Shown in pieces: positions 43,772 through 52,313 of a stretch of DNA of 64,000 nucleotides. The notes below the pieces were generated by a model, which was given only the letters and a program-made list of their open reading frames with translations, did not search any database and was not told the DNA's origin. The DNA is from Clostridiales bacterium. Its GTDB lineage: Bacteria; Bacillota; Clostridia; Oscillospirales; CAG-272. How positions within the stretch are numbered: position 1 is the stretch's first letter; each line of letters opens with the position of its first letter. The translations under genes were made by a program, and so were the position numbers. The stretch covers positions 62,001-126,000 of the forward strand of contig JAJQCT010000010.1 in the NCBI GenBank assembly GCA_021202555.1, read 5' to 3'.

Positions 43772-43840
43772 GAAAACCCCGAAAAATCTTTGCCGCGAAA
43801 ATACCGGCGTATGTTGTTTTTGCTTGTCAATTCATGCCGC

Positions 43841-43915
43841 TCATTCGTATGAGGCGATTTTTTTGCAAAGCAAGGTATACGGAGATGACCAAAGTGCAAA
43901 AATTCTTTCTTTCAT
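43841..43915 (-). CDS. possible 24-residue peptide or decayed lipoprotein start
   Basis: GGAGG, 11 nt, then ATGAAAGAAAGAATTTTTGC, reading MKERIFALWSSPYTLLCKKI and four more residues to TGA. The GGAGG...AAAGCTATGAAA context resembles the lipoprotein starts at 18910 and 40759. It follows the 43939 gene by about 23 bp. It may be a short peptide or a pseudogene fragment. Confidence 0.25.
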   Translation of the reverse strand: MKERIFALWSSPYTLLCKKIASYE

Positions 43916-43938
43916 AGCTTTGATAACCTCCGTAACTT

Positions 43939-44514
43939 TTATTCGACCGTAAATTCTGCCGAGGCACTTTCACCCGAGTTGAACTCCACAACGAGCATAT
44001 ATTCGCCGCCCGTTTCAAGCTCTCCGTACCAATCCGCAGCACGAAAATAAAAGCTGGTTTCTCCGCCCGCTTCGACAATATATGCTACCTCTTCAAATGA
44101 AATTTCACCGTTGGTGGAAACAATTCCGTATGTTTCATTTTCCATTTTGTAAAGGTTCATATCGACACAGTTGCCGAAGCAAAGCTCCTCTGCCGTGCCG
44201 TTTTGAACGGAAAACTCAATTGTCTCGGTTTCCGACGTGATGCTTTCCGTCACGATTGTAAGTGTAATCTCTCCGCTGAAGTTATATGTTTCTTCCTCTG
44301 TTTCCGCATCCGACGTGACTTTTTCTATCACGATTGTAAGGGTATCATCTACGATGATAGTCTCCGCTGCTGTGCTTGTCGAGGCTTCCGTTCCGCTTGC
44401 CGACGCGCCCGCATTTGTTTCCTCGTCCGCCGAGCTGTCCATACATGAAACCATGAACATAAACGTAAGGACAACCGAGAGGAAAAGCGACGCGATTTTA
44501 ATTTGTCGATTCAT
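43939..44514 (-). CDS. lipoprotein with immunoglobulin-like domain
   Basis: 191 aa from the ATG at 44514 (MNRQIKIASLFLSVVLT), which has GGAGG 7 nt upstream. The lipobox ends VSC. The linker holds two related segments (DTLTIVIEKVTSDAETEEET and ITLTIVTESITSETETIEF). The C-terminal domain (FSVQNGTAEELCFGNCVDMN ... GGEYMLVVEFNSGES) looks like a bacterial Ig-like (Big) domain. Function unknown. Confidence 0.72.
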   Translation of the reverse strand: MNRQIKIASLFLSVVLTFMFMVSCMDSSADEETNAGASASGTEASTSTAAETIIVDDTLTIVIEKVTSDAETEEETYNFSGEITLTIVTESITSETETIEFSVQNGTAEELCFGNCVDMNLYKMENETYGIVSTNGEISFEEVAYIVEAGGETSFYFRAADWYGELETGGEYMLVVEFNSGESASAEFTVE

Positions 44515-44556
44515 TTTCATTCCTCCTCGATAAATTATTTGGTTTTATCCACTATT

Positions 44557-44586
44557 ATTTTACCATAAATGTTTCGGAATTGTCAA
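44557..44586 (-). promoter_or_regulatory. promoter of the 43939 lipoprotein gene
   Basis: TTGACA, 18-bp spacer, TAAAAT with upstream TGG on the minus strand. Confidence 0.75.
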
Positions 44587-44764
44587 GACTTTTAATTGTA
44601 ACATTTATATTAACCCTCACTGAGGTTCAATTATAATGCAAAATCTTCCGAAAATGTGCGGACGCATTGTCCGCGGCAAAAGTTTTCTGCGCGTCAGGTG
44701 CTGAAAAACCGCACTTTTTACAATTACCTGCGGGCAATTTTTCAAAAAGTCCCCCTTGAAATAT

Positions 44765-44793
44765 TTGCAGTGCGATTTATTTTGTGTTATAAT
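44765..44793 (+). promoter_or_regulatory. promoter of pgk-tpiA
   Basis: TTGCAG, 17-bp spacer, TATAAT with upstream TGT; 42 bp before the pgk start. Confidence 0.8.
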
Positions 44794-44834
44794 AGTATAT
44801 GCCACAGAAAATTTTTATCAAAGGAGCTTTTTAT

Positions 44835-46136
44835 ATGGCAAAGTACAACAAGAAGACAATCGAGGACATTGAGGTATCGGGCAAGCGCGTGCTTGCGCGC
44901 TGCGATTTCAACGTCCCCATGCAGGACGGAGAGATAACGGACGACAAGCGCATCGTCGGCGCTATGCCCACAATCAAGTACCTCTCCGACCACGGCGCGA
45001 AGGTGATTCTCTGCTCGCATCTCGGCAGACCTCACAGCGTATTCAGCGCGAAAATCAAGCTTGACAAGAAGGAAAAGGCTAAGGTCGAGGCTCTTCCCGA
45101 GGAGGAAAGAGCGGCGGCAGAGGCGGCGCTTCTCGAAAAGGCTAAGGGAGACGTAAAGAAGCTCTCGCTCGCTCCCGTCGCGAAAAGAATCTCCGAATAT
45201 CTCGGCAAAGAGGTCGTTATGGCGTCCGATGTAATCGGCGAGGATGCGAAAGCAAAGGCGGCGGCGCTTTCGGACGGCGACGTCATGCTGCTTGAAAACG
45301 TGCGCTTCCACGCAGAGGAGGAGAAAAACGATCCCGCATTCGCGAAGGAGCTTGCGTCCCTTGCCGACATTTATGTAAACGACGCATTCGGCACGGCGCA
45401 TCGCGCTCACGCATCGACGGCAGGCGTTGCCGATTATCTCCCCGCCGTATGCGGATACCTCATCCAGAAGGAAATCACCGTCATGGGCGGCGCGCTTGAA
45501 AATCCGAAGCGTCCCTTCATCGCGATTCTCGGCGGCGCGAAGGTTTCCGACAAAATCGGCGTAATCAACAATCTTCTCGAAAAGGTCGATATGCTCATTA
45601 TCGGTGGCGGTATGGCGTATACCTTCTTCCGCGCGCGCGGCTCCTCCATCGGCGACTCGCTCTGCGAGGAGGACAAGGTTGATGTCGCGAAGGCAGTCGT
45701 TGAGAAGGCGCATAAGCGCGGCGTGAAGTTCCTGCTCCCCGTTGACAACATCATCGGACGCGAGTATGACAAGGACACCGTTCATATGCGTATGTACTCA
45801 AACGCAATCCCCGACGGCTGGATGGGTCTTGACATCGGCGAAAAGACGCAGGAGCTCTTCTCAAAGTCCATCAAGGGCGCGGGAACTGTCGTATGGAACG
45901 GTCCTATGGGCGTTTCCGAATGGGAAAACTTCGCATCCGGCACCGAGTGCGTTGCGAAGGCTGTCGCTGAATCGGGAGCTGTTTCGATTATCGGCGGCGG
46001 AGACTCCGCTGCTGCTGTTGAAAAGCTCGGATACGCTGACAAGATGACGCACATCTCGACGGGCGGCGGCGCATCGCTTGAATTCCTCGAGGGAATCGAG
46101 CTTCCCGGCATCGCGTGCCTTCTCGACAAGGAATAA
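44835..46136 (+). CDS. pgk: phosphoglycerate kinase
   Basis: Glycolysis: 1,3-bisphosphoglycerate + ADP to 3-phosphoglycerate + ATP. 433 aa, longer than the usual about 395. The extra residues lie after [15 protein letters not shown], as an Ala/Glu/Lys-rich insert ([20 protein letters not shown]) before SLAPVAKRI. Substrate site [10 protein letters not shown], nucleotide site [13 protein letters not shown] and a normal C-terminus. The ATG at 44835 has AAGGAG 8 nt upstream. tpiA follows after 12 bp. Confidence 0.96.
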   Translation: MAKYNKKTIEDIEVSGKRVLARCDFNVPMQDGEITDDKRIVGAMPTIKYLSDHGAKVILCSHLGRPHSVFSAKIKLDKKEKAKVEALPEEERAAAEAALLEKAKGDVKKLSLAPVAKRISEYLGKEVVMASDVIGEDAKAKAAALSDGDVMLLENVRFHAEEEKNDPAFAKELASLADIYVNDAFGTAHRAHASTAGVADYLPAVCGYLIQKEITVMGGALENPKRPFIAILGGAKVSDKIGVINNLLEKVDMLIIGGGMAYTFFRARGSSIGDSLCEEDKVDVAKAVVEKAHKRGVKFLLPVDNIIGREYDKDTVHMRMYSNAIPDGWMGLDIGEKTQELFSKSIKGAGTVVWNGPMGVSEWENFASGTECVAKAVAESGAVSIIGGGDSAAAVEKLGYADKMTHISTGGGASLEFLEGIELPGIACLLDKE

Positions 46137-46148
46137 TCGGAGGGGCGC

Positions 46149-46916
46149 ATGAATAAGGAAAAAAGAACCGCTGTAATCGCGGGCAACTGGAAGATGAACA
46201 AAACTCCGTCGGAGGCAAAGGCTCTCGTTTCGGCGATAGCGGAGCGCGCGGCGGGCAAATGCGGCTGCGAGGTCGTGCTTTGCGTACCCTACGTTGATAT
46301 TCCCGCTGCAGTCGAGGCGGCTGCCGGCACTGACGTAAAAATCGGCGCCGAAAACGTCCATTTCAAGGAATCGGGCGCTTACACGGGCGAGGTATCGGCT
46401 GCTATGCTCGTCGAGTGCGGCGTAACGCACGTAATCGTGGGTCACAGCGAGCGCAGACAGTATTTCGGCGAGACGGATACGACAGTAAATCTGCGCGCAA
46501 AGGCGGGACTTGCTGCCGGACTTACAGTTATAATCTGCGTCGGCGAGGTGCTGGAGCAGAGGCAGTCGGGAATCACCTCTGAGGTCGTTTCAATGCAGAC
46601 GAAGCTCGCTCTCGCGGGAATTTCCGCCGAGGAGCTTAAAAAGGTCATAATCGCTTACGAGCCTGTATGGGCAATCGGAACGGGACTGACGGCGACACCC
46701 GAGCAGGCTGACGAGGTATGCGGAATCATCCGCGGCGTCGTGGCGGAGCTTTACGGCGATGAGTGCGCAGAGGCGCTGACGATACAGTACGGCGGCTCTA
46801 TGAACGACAAGAACGCAGCCGAGCTGCTCGCAAAGGTGAATGTTGACGGCGGACTTATCGGCGGCGCGTCGCTCAAGCCCGACGCATTCGGCGCAATTAT
46901 AGACGCTGCGCAGTAA
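46149..46916 (+). CDS. tpiA: triosephosphate isomerase
   Basis: Interconverts DHAP and glyceraldehyde 3-phosphate. 255 aa. AGNWKMNKT carries the catalytic Lys, GHSERRQYFGET the catalytic His, AYEPVWAIGTG the catalytic Glu, and YGGSMNDKN and GLIGGASL the phosphate loop. Second gene of pgk-tpiA. Its last about 18 bp are echoed 40 bp downstream. Confidence 0.97.
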   Translation: MNKEKRTAVIAGNWKMNKTPSEAKALVSAIAERAAGKCGCEVVLCVPYVDIPAAVEAAAGTDVKIGAENVHFKESGAYTGEVSAAMLVECGVTHVIVGHSERRQYFGETDTTVNLRAKAGLAAGLTVIICVGEVLEQRQSGITSEVVSMQTKLALAGISAEELKKVIIAYEPVWAIGTGLTATPEQADEVCGIIRGVVAELYGDECAEALTIQYGGSMNDKNAAELLAKVNVDGGLIGGASLKPDAFGAIIDAAQ

Positions 46917-46962
46917 GCAGCGGATGTAATTGTCGCTTGCAATCATAGACGCTGCTCAGTAA
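46897..46962 (+). repeat. duplicated 3' tail of tpiA
   Basis: ATAGACGCTGCGCAGTAA, containing the tpiA stop, recurs as ATAGACGCTGCTCAGTAA about 46 bp further on, differing in one base. It looks like a short tandem duplication of the gene end. Confidence 0.7.
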
Positions 46963-46970
46963 AAAAGTAT

Positions 46971-47048
46971 TTTCAAAAACACAAAAGTGTTTTTGAAAAA
47001 CTATGGAGAATACAAAAAACCGGGCACAGCTCGGTTTTTTGTATTCTC
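46971..47048. terminator. paired bidirectional terminators after tpiA
   Basis: Hairpin TTTCAAAAACAC-AAAA-GTGTTTTTGAAA (46971-46998), then GAGAATACAAAAAACCGGGC-ACA-GCTCGGTTTTTTGTATTCTC (47006-47048). They serve tpiA and the convergent 47065 gene. Confidence 0.85.
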
Positions 47049-47064
47049 GCGTTTATGCGGTAAA

Positions 47065-47691
47065 TCATAGATTTGCGGAGCCGGTGTCGTTTGCGGAACT
47101 TTGCTTTTCCGAACCGCACGCTTGTATGAGATTTATCACATTAAAGCATATGATATAAGCGGCAGCAGAAAGCAGGAGCAGAGCGGGAACAATAAAATCT
47201 CCGAACGACTGCGATATATAGAGCGCCGCGCAAGCCACCGCACCCGATATAATTGCCGCCGCGGCACATACGACAGCCTTCACCTCGCGCCCTATATCCG
47301 CAAATCTGTAAATCGGCAGGAGAGCCGAGAGCGAAATCAGCTCCGCCGACGCGGGAGAGGCAATGAAATTCATCGGACTTTCCAATACATCAATCTCAAG
47401 AGGACCCCACCCGAACGTCAGATAAAAATATACGCAGTATGCGAAAAATGACGCTTCGGCGACAAAAAACGAGAGAACACCGAAAAGAGCGAAAACAGTC
47501 CCCGCACGCTCACGCCTGATGTCGTCGGTGAATATCGAGAAAAACAGCGCAAAAAGCGAAACTGTCACCGACGGCATGAAAATCAGGGCATAATCCGCGC
47601 CGACGGAAAAGACGACCGTGGCAAGCAGCACGGCACCCGATACGAGCGTGCCGAGTACTATTTTCATGTACGTGCCTGTCGTTTTTTGCAT
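47065..47691 (-). CDS. hypothetical membrane protein
   Basis: 208 aa with about six hydrophobic segments. The C-terminus is polar (QACGSEKQSSANDTGSANL). No family recognised. It lies 10 bp downstream of the 47702 gene, probably in one operon with it. Confidence 0.7.
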   Translation of the reverse strand: MQKTTGTYMKIVLGTLVSGAVLLATVVFSVGADYALIFMPSVTVSLFALFFSIFTDDIRRERAGTVFALFGVLSFFVAEASFFAYCVYFYLTFGWGPLEIDVLESPMNFIASPASAELISLSALLPIYRFADIGREVKAVVCAAAAIISGAVACAALYISQSFGDFIVPALLLLSAAAYIICFNVINLIQACGSEKQSSANDTGSANL

Positions 47692-47701
47692 AATAAAATC
47701 C

Positions 47702-48361
47702 TCACCTTTCAGCGTTATAAGCGGAAATCTCGTCCTCCACCTGAGCGCATATAAATTCCTTTATGCTGTGCTCAAGCGCATCATCCTCAAGCCCCGCGCT
47801 CACAAATGCGTCAATTACGTCCGTGTCAACGTCTGCCTCGTATGATACGCTCACGTATTCGATGTCGCGTCTGCTGCCGGACTGCATACAGAATACGATG
47901 TAGACGTTCGTCTCCGACTGCACGGTCTCGCCCTCGGCAGTATCAGCGGGGGAGACATTCAGCGTGTAGGTGTATTCGTATTCGTCAGAGCCGACGACGA
48001 CGTCTGTGTCATCGCTGCCGACCGCTGTGTCCTCTGACGGCTCCTCCGTATCGACTGACGCTTTTTGCGCATAAACCTCGTCATACGACTTGCCGGCGAA
48101 AAGGCTCTCAACGTCGATGTCGCTGCCGTAAATCACCGTCAGCCCGTCGGAAAATTCAAAGTCCCCGTCAACATCGCCGACGTAAACGACAGTCATTTCC
48201 GCGTAGATTTTCTGCGCCTCCGCCGACTGCTCAAACATAATATCGACGCTCTCGTCAACCGTGTCGTCTCCGCCCGCAACAAAGAGCACGGCAAAGCAGC
48301 AGAGCATCGCAGCCGTCAGGACTGCGGATGCTGTAATCAGCACCTTCGTCATTTTTTTCAT
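47702..48361 (-). CDS. hypothetical exported, membrane-anchored protein
   Basis: 219 aa from the ATG at 48361 (MKKMTKVLITASAVLTAAML), with GGAGG about 8-9 nt upstream. The N-terminal hydrophobic segment CCFAVLFVAGG has no clean lipobox and could be an uncleaved anchor. The outer part is very acidic, with SVDTEEPSEDTAVGSDDTDV, then a beta-rich segment YEYTYTLNVSPADT. Unknown function. Confidence 0.7.
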   Translation of the reverse strand: MKKMTKVLITASAVLTAAMLCCFAVLFVAGGDDTVDESVDIMFEQSAEAQKIYAEMTVVYVGDVDGDFEFSDGLTVIYGSDIDVESLFAGKSYDEVYAQKASVDTEEPSEDTAVGSDDTDVVVGSDEYEYTYTLNVSPADTAEGETVQSETNVYIVFCMQSGSRRDIEYVSVSYEADVDTDVIDAFVSAGLEDDALEHSIKEFICAQVEDEISAYNAER

Positions 48362-48469
48362 GTCTTTTTCCTCCTCTCGGATAATATTTTCCGCCGACGA
48401 CATTACAGCTTACCTGCCTCGGCGCCTTTTTAAGCAAGTCAGCTTTGTACTATCGTCTGTGATACACTT

Positions 48470-48498
48470 ATTATACACTATGAATATTTGAATGTCAA
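48470..48498 (-). promoter_or_regulatory. promoter of the 47702-47065 operon
   Basis: TTGACA, 17-bp spacer, TATAAT on the minus strand. Confidence 0.83.
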
Positions 48499-48599
48499 GC
48501 GTTTTTTTCGATTTTTTGAAAAAATTTTTCAGCCGCAAAAAAATACGGAGACAAGCAATGCTTGCCTCCGTATTTTCACGTTTATTGCAATAAATCAAA

Positions 48600-48850
48600 G
48601 CTTCGCGGAACTTGGCACCGCCAAAGCCTGGCAACGCCAAAGCCTGGCGCTGCCACCCCTGCATTTTCATTTAATTGGTATCGGTTTCGGAGCTTGGCTT
48701 CGCCGGAGTTTGGCTTCGCCAAACTCCCTACTTTATGTGCTTGAGCGTAGCTCCATGCACATAATAGTTTACTTTTTTGCCCATGAGCTATGCTCATTGG
48801 GCAAAAACAGTTTACTTTCAGGACACGAGCTATGCTCGTGTCCTGAACAG
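48600..48850. repeat. serial palindromes joined by an AAAGTAAACT spacer
   Basis: Palindromes in order: CCAAAGCCTGG repeated twice (48613-48655), GAGTTTGGC-TTC-GCCAAACTC (48708-48726), TATGTGC...GCACATA (48734-48763), TTTTGCCCATGAGC-TAT-GCTCATTGGGCAAAA (48776-48806) and CAGGACACGAGC-TAT-GCTCGTGTCCTG (48818-48846). On the minus strand the last three are separated by AAAGTAAACTGTT, AAAGTAAACTATT and AAAGTA. No gene lies in 48500-48852. The last two could terminate the luxS operon. Confidence 0.75.
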
Positions 48851-48852
48851 TT

Positions 48853-50910
48853 TTAGAACGCTATCATTGGTATTGACTCCGCTTTATCGGTGACAGGCGC
48901 CCTCTCGCCCGACATTACGGGATATATATCCTCCGCCGCCGCGCGTATTTCCTCAAACATTAAGGGATACGGCTGACAGCACACGTCAAAAAGCCCGATA
49001 TTGTAGTTTTCGCCGTCGAATCTGCCCAGAACAAACTGGTCATAGCACTGGAAATAGTGGCATCCGACGCCGTTCGGGTGCGCCGCCGCGCGCTCTATAT
49101 AATATCTGTACGCGATTCCCCTGTCGCGCTGCGTCCGAACGCCCTCAAGCCCCGTTGAGGTTAGCCCCGCGTCGAGCGCGCCGAAGTGAAATTCGCCTAT
49201 CATCACGGGCAAATCAACGCCGAGATTCACCACATTCTGAATTGACGGGGTCGGGTCGACCGCATAGCAGTTGATGGAGAACACGTCAAAGCACTCCCAT
49301 CCCGTCGCAAGGTCGGGATCTGAAATCCACGCCCATCTCATGCCTAAAATCATGTGATTCGGGTCAACTTGCCTGCACTCGCGGCACGGAATTTCAACGT
49401 ATGCTCTGAGCATCCTGCGCGAAAATTCCCTCATGTCCTCATTTGCCGCAGCGGACAGCTCTGACGCCTTATATTTCACCCCGCCCGAAAGCTCTCCGAA
49501 ATCGGATATTTTCGTCTTATGCCCCCACGCCTCACAGATAGCAGACGGGGTTTTGTATTTTTCGGTCAGGTACGCTATCAGCTCGCGCTTGCAGTACGTG
49601 TCGGCGGGATTTATCAGCACCTCGTCGGCGATGACGAGATTATTTACAAACGCCCAGTTCGGCTCGTTGCGCAGAAAATAGCCTATCATGTATTTGTCGT
49701 CGCGGTGACGCTCCAGCTCCTTTGCCGACGACTTGGCGCTCGCCTCATATTCGGGGCTGAGCACGTCGGGAAAATCGCGGAATATGTTCACCTTTGTGTA
49801 TGGGAAGCGGGGGAGAGATGTCACATACGGCATTTTTGTCGCGCCGAAAAGCCTCCCGTCGCTCCAGTTTCCAAGCGTGTTCATTCCCGCGCCCTTTAGC
49901 TGCGAGACTACCATTTCACGCCATTTATCATACCATCCTTTGCCGAACGCGCGGTAAAGATTCGCCTGCTGATATGAAAACGCGATTTTTTCGCCGTCCC
50001 TGCCGCGGCGCGTCATTTTTTCGTATTCGGGGTCGTCCCCGTCGGGCAGCGCGTCAAGCCAGCCCTCAACGCCGCTGATTCTGCAGTCAACGGACACGCC
50101 CACACAGTCGGGTCCCATGCTGAAAAATGCGTATCCCTCGGGGTCGGCAAGATACCATCTTCCGTCCGCCTTATATTTCGTGAAAAATCCCGTTCCGTCC
50201 CCGAGCTTTTTCCCCTTATATCCGCCGTACATGGAAAAATCGTCCGACGGGTATCCGCCCGCCGCCTCCCGGTACATCTCATTCATGCGGGCTTTAAGCT
50301 CAGCCTCGCTTTTAATCTTTCCCTGCCATGTTTTGCGCTTGTTCTGACCGAATATATCGACAAGCGTCCCGCCGGAATACTCAAATTCGGAAAGCGGCTC
50401 ATAAAGTCCGGCAAATTTGCCTGTTCTTTCGCCAAAAACAGACGCCTCGGGACATTCGTCCGTCATCACAGGGTCGGACATCGTAACGGACAGCTCATGA
50501 TATGACGGCAGCGACATAAATTCCGCGCGCTCAACGGTGCGTCTGTCAACTCGCCCGCCGTGACAGACAACCTTCAGCTCGCCCGCGTTTCCCTTCGGGA
50601 AAAGCACGTGTCCGTCAAACCATTCGGCGTCTATTGTCACGGGCGTCGGCACCCCCGGCAAAATGCCTACCCGCACCTCAAACACCATCCGCGAGCCGCT
50701 GTATAAATAAAGGCTGAAGGGCGCGCTGTGCTCCTCATTTACGGAAAGCCAGAAGAAAAGATACCGATGCTCTCCCTTTATAAATTCGCTCAAATCAACG
50801 CCGCCGCCCTTTTCGTCAAGCCTGTAGCTTGATGTGCAGACGCCGCGTGCTGTCATCCCGGCACCCTTTGTCGTCAGCGCGTCCGATAAAATTATTTTCT
50901 CAAAGTTCAT
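48853..50910 (-). CDS. clan GH-A glycoside hydrolase, GH50/agarase-like
   Basis: 685 aa. The N-terminal about 200 residues look like a beta-sandwich carbohydrate-binding domain. The catalytic TIM barrel begins near DGRWYLADPEGYAFFSMGPD; the acid/base Glu is in YFLRNEPNWAF and the nucleophile Glu in VMIGEFHFGALDAG, followed by GCHYFQCYDQF. No signal peptide, so it probably acts on imported oligosaccharides. The pattern resembles GH50 agarases and GH42-like enzymes; the substrate is unknown. Last gene of the luxS operon. Confidence 0.75.
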   Translation of the reverse strand: MNFEKIILSDALTTKGAGMTARGVCTSSYRLDEKGGGVDLSEFIKGEHRYLFFWLSVNEEHSAPFSLYLYSGSRMVFEVRVGILPGVPTPVTIDAEWFDGHVLFPKGNAGELKVVCHGGRVDRRTVERAEFMSLPSYHELSVTMSDPVMTDECPEASVFGERTGKFAGLYEPLSEFEYSGGTLVDIFGQNKRKTWQGKIKSEAELKARMNEMYREAAGGYPSDDFSMYGGYKGKKLGDGTGFFTKYKADGRWYLADPEGYAFFSMGPDCVGVSVDCRISGVEGWLDALPDGDDPEYEKMTRRGRDGEKIAFSYQQANLYRAFGKGWYDKWREMVVSQLKGAGMNTLGNWSDGRLFGATKMPYVTSLPRFPYTKVNIFRDFPDVLSPEYEASAKSSAKELERHRDDKYMIGYFLRNEPNWAFVNNLVIADEVLINPADTYCKRELIAYLTEKYKTPSAICEAWGHKTKISDFGELSGGVKYKASELSAAANEDMREFSRRMLRAYVEIPCRECRQVDPNHMILGMRWAWISDPDLATGWECFDVFSINCYAVDPTPSIQNVVNLGVDLPVMIGEFHFGALDAGLTSTGLEGVRTQRDRGIAYRYYIERAAAHPNGVGCHYFQCYDQFVLGRFDGENYNIGLFDVCCQPYPLMFEEIRAAAEDIYPVMSGERAPVTDKAESIPMIAF

Positions 50911-50924
50911 AGTATCTCCCCCTG

Positions 50925-51581
50925 TCAGTTCCAGCCGTTCCCGTTTACGTTTCCGCTCGTACCTCTGCCGCCGTTCCTCGATTTTTTTACCGAGACGATA
51001 ATAAAGGCAATGACCGCAACAATTGCGGCGGCTGCAAGCGCGCAGAGCAGCTTCACCGTGCCCGAGTGATAGTAAAGATACCCGTGCGTGTTTCCCGCGC
51101 GCGCGTCAACTACGGCACTCTCGACACAATCGGCAAACGAAAGCGCCGCATGATAAAAATCATAATCCCAGAGGTAATCCTCAATCACCTCGGAAATATT
51201 TTCAAATTCATAATCCGTTATCGCCTCCGCGGCGTAGCCATCGTACATGACGTACCATGTTCCCTCATCGTATTCCGCGTCGTATACGATTAAAAGCATC
51301 GCGAAATCGGACGAATAGCCGCCCGCGCCGTATATGTTTTCAAGATAATCGTAGTCGTCAAGTCCGTCTGTTCCCGTCGTTGTCACAACGATAATGTCAA
51401 CCGACGACGCCGAAATCGCCGATTCAATCGCCGACCTAATCGTCTCTGCCTGCGACTCCGTGAAAAGTCCCGCGCCGTCGATGAGATATTCGCCGCCGTC
51501 AGCCGAAACGGTCGGGAGAGAGGCGATAATTATCACCGCTGCCGCGAAAATGGGCAGCACTTTTGAAATCACGTTTTTCAT
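50925..51581 (-). CDS. TPM-domain exported membrane protein
   Basis: 218 aa. Signal peptide (about 1-27), TPM domain beginning YLIDGAGLFTESQAETIRSA with IIVVTTTGTDGLDDYDYLEN and the conserved ADCVESAVVDARAG region, then a C-terminal membrane helix (about 175-197) and a Gly/Asn tail. TPM domains face outward; some are linked to photosystem repair or phosphatase activity, but the role here is unknown. It overlaps the mtnN stop by 4 nt (ATGA). Confidence 0.82.
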   Translation of the reverse strand: MKNVISKVLPIFAAAVIIIASLPTVSADGGEYLIDGAGLFTESQAETIRSAIESAISASSVDIIVVTTTGTDGLDDYDYLENIYGAGGYSSDFAMLLIVYDAEYDEGTWYVMYDGYAAEAITDYEFENISEVIEDYLWDYDFYHAALSFADCVESAVVDARAGNTHGYLYYHSGTVKLLCALAAAAIVAVIAFIIVSVKKSRNGGRGTSGNVNGNGWN

Positions 51582-52288
51582 TTTGTCAAATCCTCCTTAA
51601 AATCAAAGCATTCGATAAATCTTTTCGTCACCGCGACGGAATTTTTCGCCGCGACCGACGCGAATTTTTCAAACGAGTCGACCGCTTCGTCGTCCCCGCC
51701 GTCAGATATGGCGCGGATTATGCCGAACGGTACGCCGTTTATTCCGCATACCTGCCCGACTGCGGCGCCCTCCATCTCGCAGGCGACAGCGCCGAACGTG
51801 TCCCTTATATCGGCTTTATCTGCCGCGTCGCATATGAAGCGGTCTCCCGTCGCGACGGTTCCGACGAGAAAATCAAGTCCCTCATGCCCGACCGCATCGG
51901 AAAGCGCCTTTACTACGCGCGCGTCGCACGGAATTTTCGCCTCGCCCGAGCCAAAGCCCGGAATCACGCCGCGCCCGTTGCCCGAATCGAAATCGTGCGT
52001 GACAGCGCCGTCGGCGACGACGACATCGAGGATTTTAAGCTTGTCTGAAAGCCCGCCCGCGACGCCCGTGTGGATTATTACATCGGGCGAATATCTCATA
52101 ATCATCGCCTCTGCGGCGACGGCGGCGAACACCTTGCCTATTCCGGAAACGGCTGCGACGACGTGGCGCCCCGAAATATAGCCGGTGATATACAAAATCC
52201 CGCCGACAGTCTCGCTCTCCGTCCTCTCCATCGCCGACGCAAGCCCCTCAAGCTCGATATTCATCGCCGCTATTATTCCTATAGTCAT
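51578..52288 (-). CDS. mtnN: 5'-methylthioadenosine/S-adenosylhomocysteine nucleosidase
   Basis: Hydrolyses SAH and MTA in the activated methyl cycle, making the substrate for LuxS. 236 aa from the ATG at 52288 (MTIGIIAAMNIELEGLASAM). VATGDRF, the catalytic ACEMEGAAVGQV and RAISDGGDDEA are present. GGGGGAG ribosome site. It lies 25 bp after luxS. The longer frame upstream is rejected because it enters luxS. Confidence 0.95.
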   Translation of the reverse strand: MTIGIIAAMNIELEGLASAMERTESETVGGILYITGYISGRHVVAAVSGIGKVFAAVAAEAMIMRYSPDVIIHTGVAGGLSDKLKILDVVVADGAVTHDFDSGNGRGVIPGFGSGEAKIPCDARVVKALSDAVGHEGLDFLVGTVATGDRFICDAADKADIRDTFGAVACEMEGAAVGQVCGINGVPFGIIRAISDGGDDEAVDSFEKFASVAAKNSVAVTKRFIECFDFKEDLTK

Positions 52289-52313
52289 AATTTTCTCCCC
52301 CTTTTTGTTTATT

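Noticed and set aside
44787..45785. 332-codon minus-strand frame opposite pgk
   Set aside because: Shadow of the conserved pgk coding sequence.
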